The position numbers and the translations under genes are program-made. Shown here one piece after another: positions 11,100-21,950 of a stretch of DNA of 64,000 nucleotides; position 1 is the stretch's first letter; each line of letters starts with the position of its first letter. The notes beneath the pieces are model-generated. The model saw only the letters and a list, made by a program, of their open reading frames with translations. It made no database searches and was not told the origin of the DNA. The stretch is from the NCBI GenBank assembly GCA_963922205.1, contig CAWUHX010000043.1, forward strand, positions 1,510,685 through 1,574,684. The letters run 5' to 3'. This DNA comes from Romanomermis culicivorax (taxonomy: Eukaryota; Nematoda; Enoplea; Mermithida; Mermithidae).

Positions 11100-12330
11100 A
11101 GCAGTGTTTTTTTTGTGCCAAAACATGGTTTTTGGCACAAAAAAATTTGGAATGGCACAAAAAATTTTGAGCGTTTGTGCCAATTGGCTTGGCACAAATT
11201 TTTCTGCTGGTCGAGGCCTAAATTTCCATGATTTTTAGTCATTTTAAGGGCTGAAAACGCAAAATTTTCTCGGCGCTTTCGCGCCGATTCAATGGGTTTA
11301 ATATTGACTACTTTCCTTTGTCTCGAACGCGAGTGGATTCTATTCGAATAATTTACTTGTATTATCGCAACAGACTTTAAGATTGTCAATGACATTAGAA
11401 TAGAAATTGTTAACTTTTCTTCCTCTGTTGATTCAGTTGGATTGAGAACCGAAACTTATATTTTTGGTGATTGATTCAAACACAAAAATTGAAATTTTTG
11501 GCACAATTATTCAACCAAAAATCTACGCGGAGCGACCTTCTACTTTTTTCAGGAGAAAACAATTATAGACATACAAGACCATACCTGTAAGACCTCCGAC
11601 CAGTTGGGGGGGGGTAGAAAAAAGTCGAAAATTTTCCCAAATAAGGCCAAAAAACATACACTTTTTTGCAAATTTTTTTAATTTTTTCCAAACTGGGGGT
11701 TGGGGGAGGGTAAATGATTTTGGGTACAGGGTTGGCCAAGTTGGCGGGGGGGTCCCCCAACCCCCCCCCCCCTCAAGTACAGGTATAAGACATCCTAATT
11801 TAATCTTTAATTTAGTTGTTAGAAAGGAGGCCGAAGTGTAAATGAAAACTTCATGACAAAAAGTCTATAAAAATATCTGAATTTTCGCAGCATCCTATTT
11901 CTTTGCGGATCGTAGAAACCGTTTGTTAGATCAGTTCTTCTTATCTCGTTGACGTGGTTAGAGAAAATAGAGCAGGCACGATTTTTATGCAAACGAATGC
12001 GGTGAAAGTATCTTTAGTTAGTTTTTATCAAACATAAAAAAAAGAAAGAAAACAAATTTATTAAATTCAAATAAATACAAGAGTAAATATGAATAATACA
12101 GAAAAACTCGTGGACATGATAAAATCACATGCGAATAGAGCTTTAAAAATGACTCAATTTAGATCGGAAACATGGCATATTGTTATAACTCTTGGCACAA
12201 TACAGTTTTATGGTTTTCAGTACGTTTTTAGAGTGAAAAAACTTTTTGTGCCATTGGCACAAATTTTTTTGGCCCTTTGAGCCAATTTCCACAAATGTCC
12301 GTGCACAAAAAGACGCTGGTGGGTAGTGTA
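11100..12330. repeat. Non-autonomous element rich in TTTGTGCC motifs, interrupted by a MITE
   Basis: The left part (11100-11520) recurs inverted at 14430-14830. Both ends carry GTTTTTTTTGTGCC-like sequence (11104-11120 and the complement near 12300-12318), suggesting one element of about 1.2 kb. A CATACCTGTA-family MITE at 11580-11787 lies inside it. No transposase remnant is seen and no clean target duplication was found. Confidence 0.5.
11580..11787. mobile_element. hAT-like MITE, CATACCTGTA family, older copy
   Basis: The termini are CATACCTGTA and TACAGGTATA. This copy is inverted relative to 10692-10939. The interior matches that copy in the other direction, including the ACCAGTTGGGGG and GGTTGGCC blocks. 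Flanking duplication is not clear, consistent with age. Confidence 0.75.
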
Positions 12331-12448
12331 GCTAAATGTTCTCTGAACACATCATTTTGTCTCGAAATTAGGCAACCAGTGATCAATTTTTACGACTTTA
12401 GGTGGGGGTAATATCCTCATCATACCCCTCTATATGCGACAGTCTGGT

Positions 12449-12643
12449 GAGGTCCGACCAGTAAGGTAGGGGGGGGTGTAAATCCGAAAATTTGGAGGAG
12501 GGGATGGAAAAAAGTCGAAATTTTTCTGGCCAAAAAAGGCACTTTTTTGCCAATTTTTTAATTTTTTCCAAACTTGGTGGGGGGTCAAGTTGAGGGACGG
12601 GGTCACCCCCCCAAACCGCCCCCCCCCCCCAATTACAGGTATG
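12449..12643. mobile_element. hAT-like MITE, CATACCTGTA family, left end lost
   Basis: The right terminus TACAGGTATG is intact, but the left begins inside the family consensus at GAGGTCCGACCAG. TCTGGT occurs on both sides (12443-12448 and 12644-12649), suggesting the left terminal bases were lost after insertion. Confidence 0.65.
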
Positions 12644-12677
12644 TCTGGTTCACACATATCTTATTACGTACTTAACT

Positions 12678-12894
12678 TGAGCATAGTGGGTTATTAGGAG
12701 GAGAATAACGGGCGGAGCTAAGGCTCAGTCTTGGACTTTGGCTTTGACACTATTTCGGCTTGCCCCCTCTGAGCCTAAGCCAAGGCCCAAGGCTAAACCT
12801 CCTGAGCCTATGCATAATGCCCATGGCTAAGCCTAAGAATAAGCCTAAACAAGCCTCGCCGCGTTGATCCCCTTCCAATTACCCACTATGCTCA
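12678..12894. mobile_element. 217-bp MITE with 24-bp inverted ends
   Basis: The left end TGAGCATAGTGGGTTATTAG and the complement of the right end match at about 21 of 24 positions. The interior is made of degenerate AAGCCTAAG/GGCTAAG hexamers (12720-12860). The flanks show no clear duplication, so the superfamily is not assigned. Confidence 0.75.
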
Positions 12895-12913
12895 TGTGTG
12901 TATAACGCTGTTG

Positions 12914-13105
12914 TGGACTGGACAAATGCGGATTTAGAGGAGGGGGCGGCCGCCCCCCGGAACTTTTGAAATACGACTTTTTTCTGTTTATCTATAAGCA
13001 AATTTGACAAATTTTTGAAAATTTTTTGAATTTTTTTCTCAAAAATAATTTTGAGCACCGCCCCCTCCCCCCGAAAAAAATTTCTAGGTTCGCTACTGGA
13101 ACCAG
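12914..13105. repeat. GGCGGCCGCC-containing repeat, copy 1
   Basis: It aligns with 17931-18108 over its length: an opening like TGCGGATTTAGAGGAGGG, then GGGCGGCCGCCCCCC, an AT-rich core, GAGCACCGCCC and a closing TTTCTAGGTTCGCTACTG. The closing sequence resembles the CAGTGGCGGATCC ends common among hAT-type MITEs. Confidence 0.7.
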
Positions 13106-13261
13106 ACGCAGACGATTCGAAAAGAAATAGGAAGGATGCTTCGAAAATTCTAATGAAATATTTCTATAGAATTCGTCAGGAGTTTCTATTAAATTTTCGG
13201 CTACGAATTTCTTCCTAACAACGATGTAAGTATTAAATTGAGGATATACGTCATAATTGCT

Positions 13262-14362
13262 TTGAATGAAATGAATGAATGAAAAATTTTTATTATCTGT
13301 CGAAAAAAACGCAAAATTACAGTACAAAATATGATTAATCGAGAACGAGGAAATAGTGAATAAATGTGAAAGATAAATTTTAGAAGATGCGAACGACTAG
13401 TTAGAGATCAAAAATAACGGTAAACAATTTAGTGACAAGTAATAGGAAGCGCAGGTTACATTTCTGTAACAGGCTAACGCGCTCCCCCAAGATAATCTGA
13501 GAAATCAATTTTAGCAATTTTCATTTTGAATGTGTGTGAATTGGAAGAACCGAGAATTTCATTTGGAAGTTGATTCCAGAACCTATTAGAGAAATCATAT
13601 AACCTAATATTTGTTTTTGCTTTACCAGTTTGGAGTTTGTGGCCATTTGTATGACGGGTAGACTCAAAATTGTTGCTAATAAAAAAGTTCGATTTTAGGA
13701 CACAGGATCGTCCCTTAATAATTTGAAACATCATACATAATGCAATGCGCAGTCGACGTATTTCCAAGCTATCCAAGCATAACTTCACTAAACGCTCTTC
13801 ATATGAAAGGATGGACCCAAAACCGCATATTCTTTTGGTAAACCTTCTCTGAACCCTTTCAATGAGATTTATGTCTGAGGCACCGAAAGCATTCCAAACG
13901 GTTGAACAATATTCCAATAGAGGTCTGACATAATCTTGTAAAAGCACGCACCAAGTTAGATGTATCATGGGATGTGAATGCTCTAATTATCAAGGAACTT
14001 AAGCTGTGAGCTTTATTAGTAATTGAAATTAAGTGATCTCTAAAACTCAAGTTTTGGGATATAAGTACGCCCAAGTCTCTGACATATGGATTATCACCAG
14101 GAATGGCAGACAATTGTAGGGAAACTTTGGATTGATATGCCCCATATAAAGAATAGTGCTTTTTTTCGGCAGAGATTTCGAGTTGTCATGTTTTGGACCA
14201 ATTAAAAATTTGATTTAGATCATATTGAAAAATTTTGCAGCGTGTGGAGGTGTTGAAAATTTTGACATCATCGGCCAAAGGTAAACATCAGATTTTAGTG
14301 TATCTGGAAGGTCATTTATAAACAAAAGGAAAAGAGTTGGGACTAGAACCCTCCCCTTTTTG
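13262..14362 (-). pseudogene. 5'-truncated non-LTR (LINE) reverse transcriptase
   Basis: Read on the minus strand, the fragment opens in the palm domain with LFLLFINDLPDTL, followed by a damaged FADD-like box. Then come the post-catalytic segments typical of CR1/Jockey-type elements: YVRDLGVLISQNLSFRDHL, then YVRPLLEYCSTVWN, then IERVQRRFTKRI and YEERLVKLCLDSLEIRRL. At least two frameshifts separate these blocks (near 14290 and near 13950), so it cannot be translated as one protein. The fragment ends after a stop at 13474 and a 3' tail of TTCA-type repeats near 13262-13283. Upstream parts (endonuclease, RT fingers) are absent, which is the usual result of incomplete target-primed reverse transcription. 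The exact clade is not resolved. Confidence 0.85.
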
Positions 14363-14429
14363 GGCCTAAGTTGGGCCTAAAACACTCCCCCTTTCTCCTG
14401 AAGGAAAGTTGAGTAAAGTTTTTGGTCGA

Positions 14430-14830
14430 AAAATTGTGCCAGCAATGTCAATTTTTCTATTTGAATCAAACACCAAAAATGAAAATTTCAGTTTCCAATG
14501 CCACTAAATGAGCAGAGGAAGCTAAAAATTCCTGTTCATTCATCAGTCATTGACAATCTCAAAGTTTGTTGCAATAATACAAACATACTATTCGAATATA
14601 ATTCGCCCGCATTCGAGGCAAATAAAAGTAGTCGATATTCCTACTAATTGACGGCGTGAATCACCAAGAAAATTTTGCGTTTTCTGCACCTGACTAAAAA
14701 TCGAGGCGACTCAGTTTTTGGTCGGTGAAAAAACTTGTGCCAATCGGCACGCTCTGAATTTTTTGTGCCTTTCCAAATTTGTTTTGCGCCGCCAACAACC
14801 ATGTTTTGGCACGAAAAACACTGCTTGCCA
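14430..14830 (-). repeat. Inverted copy of the 11100-11520 repeat
   Basis: Shared blocks include GTCATTGACAATCTCAAAG, the TATTCGAATA region, AAATTTTGCGTTTTC, GTGCCAATCGGCAC and CATGTTTTGGCAC, in reverse order and complement of the left copy. No coding capacity is seen. Confidence 0.75.
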
Positions 14831-14839
14831 CCATACATA

Positions 14840-15225
14840 CATGCAAAGCATAGAAATTCTGCTGGGGATCAGCCAGTATAGGAGTTGGAATACAATTTTT
14901 TTAGTTCTTGGTGACGAAAAAGGTCTTAGATGGGTCTTTTAACATCCAAGCAGCATATTCTTCAACTTATATCGGTCAAATATGTGAAATTTTTTGCTTA
15001 GACTGCACGTTTTAAAGTTTTAATATTACTTTTTTGGAATCAAATATGCTTTGTTTAGAAAAACTGTTAAACTTAAACAGCATTATTCCCATTTTTATTA
15101 CGACTTTCTCTTCTTTCTTGCTCATTTTCCTTCGTCGTCTTCTCGATCATTGCTGGGGAGTCAAATCTGCTTGGGGTCAGCAAGAATCTGCTGGGGGTCA
15201 ATCAAAGCCTGCTGGGAGCTTTGAT
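14840..15225 (-). repeat. Partial inverted copy of the 8956-9388 element
   Basis: It begins ATACATGCAAAGCATAGAA and runs through GAAATTCTGCTGGGG, an AAACAAAGCATATTTG-type block and repeated CTGCTGGGGTCA units (15150-15220). These are the same landmarks as the 8956 element in opposite orientation. The far end is missing. Confidence 0.7.
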
Positions 15226-15231
15226 TAAAGG

Positions 15232-15590
15232 AATTTTTTACAAGCCGGTTCCCTTCCAAATTGTCGTCCAAACTGGCATTTTTGGACTCTTCAAGATGCC
15301 AGCTATCCAGATCAGTTCGGAAATCCAGGCGCTCATGGCATTCAGGAACTCATTTGCATAAAATCTGCACACATCTCACGTAGTATTTGTCACTGCAGAA
15401 AAATCCTACCTACATCAAGAATCGAACCTGATCCACCAGCCTATGGACTTGATGCGAAGTATAAATACTATATTTCTTTTTAAACCTGGATACTGTTTTA
15501 ACTAACAACTTCATTTGGAAGAGCCTCAACAGCGCTGCGCCAAGGGCGCAGCTGCTGTACCCTAAGCCTAAGGAAAATTTTAAAGGAAAA
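15232..15590 (+). repeat. Dispersed repeat, copy 2 (partner at 4196-4575)
   Basis: Direct-orientation partner of the 4196-4575 repeat, with the same sequence of landmarks and the same CCTAAG ending. The two copies lie 11 kb apart and differ by many substitutions and small gaps, so both are old. Confidence 0.75.
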
Positions 15591-15599
15591 ATAAATGTA

Positions 15600-16430
15600 A
15601 TCTGGAAATGCGAAAAAAATTTAGGCTCTCTCGCTGAATGGCGAAAAAAATTGTGGGGGTTCGGAAAGTTTATTTTGGTGCATCTTAGAAGGTCAAAAAC
15701 TGAAAATTTTTCAGCGCATGAATATAATGATCATTCTTTGCCACAATCCAGCTCAGGCGCTACCGTTAGCATGTTTACTACATTTAATAGTGATACCCAC
15801 TTAAAAGATCTCATCTCATTGTTTCACCTAAGGATCTTTGATATTGCGTCTTAATATTCGACGAAAATCAAGATTTTTTCAATTATTTTCGCCAAATCTT
15901 TGGTCTTTGAATGTTTCGGAGTTTTTTTTAGGATAATCTTTTTGCATTTTGCAATTAATTGGAAATCATCAGTTTAGGACGGTGACAGAAGTTCTTGCTG
16001 GATGAAAAGTCTAAATTCATGGTGGCTTGTCTGATTTTTGAATCCCAGTCGCATGCTTTCAAATCTGATGTTTTGTGTTTTGTCCAAGTGGGAAAAATGA
16101 TTGAATTGACCAGCAAAGTTAGACCCCTTATCCAGGTACATTTTGAAAAGATTCATTTTCCAGTGTTCTAAAATATCAAAAGTTCAAAAAATTGTTTCAT
16201 GAAATTCGTTAGTTCGCCTGTATTTATGGAACATTGTTGACTTAAAGCTGATTTTTTAGAAATTTAGATGATTCAAAACATCAGCTCGTTGCTCAAGTTT
16301 TGAACATCATTTTTTACTGAAAATTCGTACGTTTAATCATGGAATAAGTCTTGAAAATATTCATTCTCCATCGTTTTAGGGTATAGAACTCCTAAAATTT
16401 TTCCGGCGCTTGACGCCAGAAGGAAGGATA
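15600..16430 (-). repeat. GGCGC-type dispersed repeat, inverted copy
   Basis: 15665-15790 matches the complement of about 39570-39690 (AAGGTCAAAA, then a degenerate GGCGC palindrome, then CAGGCGCTACCGTTAGCAT). 15855-16200 matches 59843-60130 in direct orientation (GACGAAAATCAAGATTTTTT, then GGACGGTGACAGAA, then GCATGCTTTCAAA and TTCTAAAATAT). The copy ends near ATTTTTCCGGCGCTTGACGCC. The class is unknown. Confidence 0.65.
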
Positions 16431-16654
16431 CCAGTTCATAATCTTTTACTTTCGCTCACCGCAGAGATGTCAGCATACCAAAACATAGGGGGAGAGCCCC
16501 GGGATTCAGATATTATTAATTTTCAACTCATTATAAGGTCAATGGAGCAGTAGGTCAAATCTCGCATTTAAATTGTCTTGATGATGTCATACAGAATAGC
16601 GTGTGGAAAAATATAACAGGCCCGAAATAAGACCCGAAATTAGTCAACCATTTT

Positions 16655-16800
16655 GTTGGACCCGGACTCGATGTTATCGAAATTTTGAACTCGAACCTGG
16701 GACCGAACCCGATATTCTCGAAATTTTGGAACCGGACCTGGACCCGAACCCAATATTCTTGAAACTTTGGACCCGGACCCGATATTCTTAAAATTTTGGA
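16655..16800 (+). repeat. Minisatellite, about 40-bp units
   Basis: Four imperfect units each carry GGACCCG...CGATATTCT..GAAATTTTGGA. The open frame through them is a by-product of the repeat. Confidence 0.75.
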
Positions 16801-17189
16801 TCCGATACATCTTTAGTGAACATTAGTAATTGTGAGTGTTTTAATGATTGAGAAGCTGCATTTGACTTCCCGAGAACCGCGCTCGAGCCAAATTCGATAT
16901 GTAACTATGTCTAAAATCGGCGAATCAATCTAAAATCTAAAACAGCTAAAAGTTGAAATCAATTCGAATTTTAGCTACTTTAAGATAGGAAAATATCCGA
17001 AAATAGGTAGTTAAATTAGATCATTAAAAATACTCATGATCAAAGTTTATTTTTGAATTGACACTAAACTATGAATAAAATCATCTATTCAAATTGGGCT
17101 ATAAGTGGTACGTCTGTCACCTAATATACATTCTGATAATGCTGCACACCTTTTTTCCTCAATGATTTTTTCCATATAAAAATTTGTTG

Positions 17190-17665
17190 TTCCGGTACGT
17201 AGCACCGGAAAAATTTTCGGGTTTTACATTCTAAAACGCTAGAAAATGAATCTTCGCTACGTTGAAATGTGAGTGAATTAAAATCGTACTAATAGATCGT
17301 AATTTTGTTTCTTTATTGTGTTACAATATAAAAATTTTCGAATTTTCGTATTCCAAAATGGTCGAAAATGAATCTTTGCAACAAACATTGCTGAATAGAA
17401 GCTAGAAGCTATAAATTTACAGTCTAGAAGGATGTTTTCAATCTTCATCGTTTATTAATGCAAAAGTTCACGTTGAAAACGTTTGAAATGTCCTGAGCCA
17501 GCGAGAGAAAAAATTCAGAAGATTGATCATAAATCTCAATTTTCGACAAAATAAACGGCTGCGCCTGATAGAAAACAATTATTATAAATCATGACCGGCG
17601 CTAAGTGCTGGGAAATTTTGAGATTTTATCTTTCTAAATTTCACCAAAATGCAATTTTTCGGTTG
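17190..17665 (+). repeat. GGCGC-type dispersed repeat (partner at 39353-39685)
   Basis: Both copies share, in order, a small CCGGnnCG palindrome followed by AAAAATTTTCGG, TCTAAAACGCT, GAATCTTC/GAACCTTC, AAATTAAAATCCGACT-like sequence, GGCTGCGCCTGAT, a second GGCGC palindrome and TTTCACCAAAA. Related fragments lie at about 7600, 15600-16430 and 59843. Confidence 0.7.
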
Positions 17666-17930
17666 AGGCGGCATTATCAGTCAGTCTAAAAAATTTTTGT
17701 CCGATTTCATTCCTGGGAAGAATTCCCCCCTCCCCCATTCTCCCCGTAGTTACGGGCCTGTGTGCATTATGCTTCATGCTACATAGGTACAAAGTATGCG
17801 CAGAATCGTGGTTTTTGTCAAAGGGTTGCTATGTATCAACACGAGAGAAGTAGAAAAGTAAGCAGAACTATTCCATCGAATGAATAATCGAGATAAACAA
17901 CATCCCTCCGACGTGACACAGCGAGCAAAC

Positions 17931-18108
17931 AAGTGCGGACCTAGGGAGGGGCGGCCGCCCCCCCCCCCCCCCGAAGCTTTTGGAATACGATTTTTTCTGT
18001 ATACCTACAGGCTAATTTGAACAATTTTTGAAAATTTGTGAATTTTTATTGGAAAAATACTTAATTTTGAGCACCGCCCTCCTGAAAAAAATTTCTGGAT
18101 CCGCCACT
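17931..18108. mobile_element. hAT-like MITE, GGCGGCCGCC family
   Basis: The ends read AGTGCGGACCTAG and GGATCCGCCACT (inverted, imperfect). Nearly identical flanks GCGAGCAAACA and GCGAGCAAATA form the target duplication. The interior matches 12914-13105. It has no coding capacity. Confidence 0.75.
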
Positions 18109-20999
18109 GCGAGCAAATAAAAAGTCGCGACAGATACTAGTTCACTGTATGAGGTTTCACGTTCACCCCTACCTAAATCTCCGACCTTAGGAATGTCTGC
18201 TGAAAAATGATTAGCAAAATTTTTTGAGCAAGATAAATGAAGTTAATTTTGGCGCGGTCCATTTAAGGGTGTCATAATGCCTTTCGTCCCTTATTCTTAC
18301 AATTGTTCGTGTTTAATTACTCATTCGTATTTGTGTTATTTACATTTGTTTTTCCATGACATTTACATTTAGCGTTTGTATTTTCAGAATAAATTATGAT
18401 TGTATACTGAAAGCTACTAAAAGGTTTTTGGCCAAAAATTTGAATATACAAATATGAAAGCTACATTTGCTAGACATGTCAGGTCTATTTTTTGTTTATT
18501 CACGCCAGTAGGTCTTTATTGTTTTTAGCCAAATGATTTATATTTTGGTTAAAATTTTTTTGGTTTGGCTAGACAATTAGCTAAAAAATTTGAGTACTTT
18601 TTCTGAAATGTTGTCTGAAGATCCCATGCTAAAACAGTGCTTTTCTAGTCATTGCATAGATTCCAAGGATGGATATCTTCTATACTTCAATATCATTATG
18701 CTATTGAATCGTTTTCATATAATTTAAATATATTCGACAAAATTTGATTTCAAACTTGAAAATTTTCATTTTTCCTCATTTTTGTCGAGATTTTTAAAAA
18801 TTTAGAATAAGTTGAAGCAAGCCTGTAGCCAGGAATTTTTTTTGGGGGGCACCCATTTTTTTCACTCAATTTTCCGTAAAATTGGCATTTCTGACTTGAC
18901 TTTCTTTTGAAGTGAAGTTTTTTAATGCGGTATGCTGCGTTAGAATCCTCTATTTGTCTTTGTTTCAATTGCCAAATTTTATGCTCCCAGTCTTAGGGTT
19001 TCACGGAAACAGAAATATCGTAGAAGTGGTCATTTTTCAAAAAGTAAAAATTGTCCTGTCGTGAAAAAAGTTCTGTAAAGTTGTTTTTACACAAGAATAT
19101 TTTTTTGTGTTTTGCTTCATAAATACAGCTTTCATAGTGACTTGGACAGCAGTTACTGCTTCTTGAACTGTTTTTCCGACTTAACAGGAAGAAAATCCCA
19201 ATTTTTCTTCCGTGACCTCCTCAAATCGTTTTAAAGAATCGATGATCCCAGCTGTAAAGAAGGCTCTTGCCCCCTCACCGCAGACCTTGATGCTCTGCCA
19301 TATGTACGCTCTAATATGTCAAATTTCTTCGGCGAACTTGAATTTTGATAAGTTCGAATTATCTAGGTTTTATTTCGCAGGCGAACTAAAAATTTCGCCC
19401 TAGCTTTATAAAATCAAGATCCTCGTTAAAAATTTCGTTGGCGTTTTTTCGCCGGAAAATTTTTTTTTGAGTTTTGTAGAAACTGGGTGGGTGATTTTGT
19501 CAACGAAGTATCAAAATTTCGCATGCGAACAGGAAATTTATCTGGCGAAGTGATTTCGCGAGTTTTGTAGAACTGGCTCCTGATGTTTTCGATCAGCTTC
19601 GCAGATAATGTCTGTTGTTAAGCAGCAGATACGAAATCAACCAACTTTAATGAGTTCGAGTGAAAAGGCGAAACTAGGTCAATTTATAAGAATTCGAAAT
19701 AGTCGTATAAGAAAATTGGAAGGAAATTGGAGAGAGGACAAAGTATAGTGAAAAATTTGCGGCGTTTCCTCTTCATTAGAAAAATCACTACTGATGAAAT
19801 AGTAAAAAATCACTATTTCATAGATCTTCTGTGCCTCGAACCTTATAGGTTGATGACGAATAACATGAGTCATGACCATTATTGAAGTTTTCAAGATGGT
19901 CTATCAAACACATGCTTTGCCATTGAAGATGCCCCAGTGGTTGGTGAGATCGGGCTCAGGCAAATTTTTTTTTTTTTTGAAGAAAAAGATTCAGAAATTA
20001 TCAAATAATATGAATTTGGGCATCCAAAATTATAAAAAAATGTCTCAAAAATACATAGCTCCAAATAGCCTCTAATGTGACTTTATGGTGCGAAGCATAT
20101 GAAATTTTTCACAAAGAAGTGGAAATTATTTGTACTTTTTTACACGAAATTTACCATTTGTAGCTCAAACCTGATATTTTCAGTAGGTTTTGGTCCGATA
20201 GTGCCAGCGGCACTGTTTTCAACTAGCCTCTTTGTACATATACAAAGGTCGGCCAAATCGTCTTACGTCTAAAGTTTTCTTGTACATTAAAGTGCAAGCT
20301 TGAGCCCAAAATTCCGAGGAATAAAATCGTCTATATAAATCAAATGATCAGCATACTTTCTATTTTAAAGATGATAGTAGAATGAATCATGAACTTTCCT
20401 GTTTGAACTGTCAAAAATAATTTTTCCTTATTTGCATTCTACGAAGACCAGAATTAGCTGAAAATAGATATTTCACCTCAGTTTTTGTCTAGGATTATTT
20501 TTATTTTTAGTGCGCTTTTCTCACGACCAGAGATAAAAATGGCGATTTGGCTTCTGAACAAACCACTCTGCGCCGGTCTAGTGTCGCCATTTCGGTCTCT
20601 TGCGAAGTTTGCTATTTTTATAGCTATTTATTTTTATGTTTTTCTTTTTCCTATAGTGTCTGCGCCTTTATTTAGATCATCCGGAGTGGTAGCCGAGTAG
20701 ACCCTGTCCTCGGTTGCGCCGTCTACTAATATTTTTGGATTTTTTATTTCGGTCATTACCAACCGCGATGATGACATAAGGTTATTTTTGAAAGTTTAAG
20801 AGAGATACAGAAAGAAGGTAAATAGAGACAACGGACCCCAATTAAAATAAAAAAATTCAGTTATCTTGGAAACAGAGTCAACGCCGGTGAAAGGTCGTGC
20901 GCCCTTTTTCTTACTGTAACCTTCCCTACAGCAAACCTTGCATAATGTATCAAATTTTCCGTCACGCGTAAAAGCACCCGGTAATTTCTACTTCGTTTC
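18109..20999. other. Non-coding, isolated repeat fragments
   Basis: No exon is seen. CCTGTAGCCAGGAATTTT at 18820-18838 looks like one transposon terminus without a partner. Small inverted motifs occur at 19380-19570, and the palindrome CTTTGTACATATACAAAG at 20230-20247 recalls those at 6306 and 6952. A tRNA-like A-box occurs near 20685 (see rejected items). Confidence 0.4.
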
Positions 21000-21950
21000 C
21001 TTTCCCTATAACGTGTAGGTGAATAGATTCCTGACTACTGCCTATGTCGCCGTGCGGGACTACTAGTTTTTCTTCTTCCCCTAGCAAAATATGTGTCGTC
21101 ATTCGTCGGTATCCAAGTGCCGAACGACGTCAAGTGATTTCTAACGGGAAAAAAATCGATCCGCAAGTAGCGTATGAAATTATCCATCGCAATAAGTGTG
21201 CAAGTGGGCGCGCAGCAGTTTTGTCTGCACATTTTTTTCACATACTAAGTGCTGCGGCAGTCGTCTGTTACGTAATGGAAATGCATACACGTACGCACCA
21301 AACCAGAATGCTCGCCATAATCGAAAAAAGAGGGTTGGGTGCGCCCGAGAACGCCCTCCCTAGAACGGGTTTCTATGCATCACGCACGTCGTTCACCACG
21401 AGGCCTCTGGCCCGTCGAAAATTTTTCTTTGCCTTCTATCAAGGCCTCATTTTCCATCGCGAAAGGACAAATTTCGCGCTGCATGCCTTATCTCTTTTTT
21501 CAAAAATGCGCGTTGTTCGTCCTACGTACGAACCATTCGAAAGAAACTTTTTTCTGGTTTCTTGTTCCTCGTGCGCATTTTTTATTTTTATTTTTTTGTT
21601 AAAAAATATGCTTTTCTGGCGAAGATTGACTAAATCATTATCATTAGTCTTCTTCTCTATGTGCGTTTCCCACATTTTTATGCATTCGCAGGTGGTCGGA
21701 GATGAATTGCTAAAAAAATAAACTATTTTTGGAAAACGACGATCTGGGCATAGATAGTTTGCGTGATAATGCAAAAGTCTTTCAAAAATACGCGTATATA
21801 TCGTTCTTCCTTTTCTTATAGATTTATTCCATTTTACAAAACCAAATTGCGCACCTCGGATATATATTGGCGGCAATAGTTCGTTAATTAGTTTAGATAA
21901 TTGTTAATTAATATTGTTTTTGTTGACTATTGATCCCCGTTTTCGATAAT
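21000..21950 (+). promoter_or_regulatory. CpG-rich upstream region and probable 5' UTR of MEF2
   Basis: The stretch up to the MEF2 start codon is richer in CG dinucleotides (for example 21040-21540) than the surrounding AT-rich DNA, as expected of a promoter and 5' UTR. A 225-residue open frame (21044-21721) runs through it, but its composition is not protein-like. No TATA box or initiator can be assigned with confidence. Confidence 0.4.

Noticed and set aside
10763..11395. 210-residue minus-strand open frame
   Set aside because: It runs across a MITE boundary and the poly-C/poly-G tracts of that MITE into another repeat, so it cannot be one gene.
20683..20730. tRNA-like sequence (GGTAGCCGAGTAGA, resembling an A box)
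   Set aside because: No acceptor stem, anticodon arm or B box can be folded around it.
21044..21721. 225-residue open frame upstream of MEF2
   Set aside because: Composition is not protein-like, it has no recognisable domain, and it lies in CpG-rich sequence directly before the MEF2 start. It is best taken as promoter or 5' UTR.
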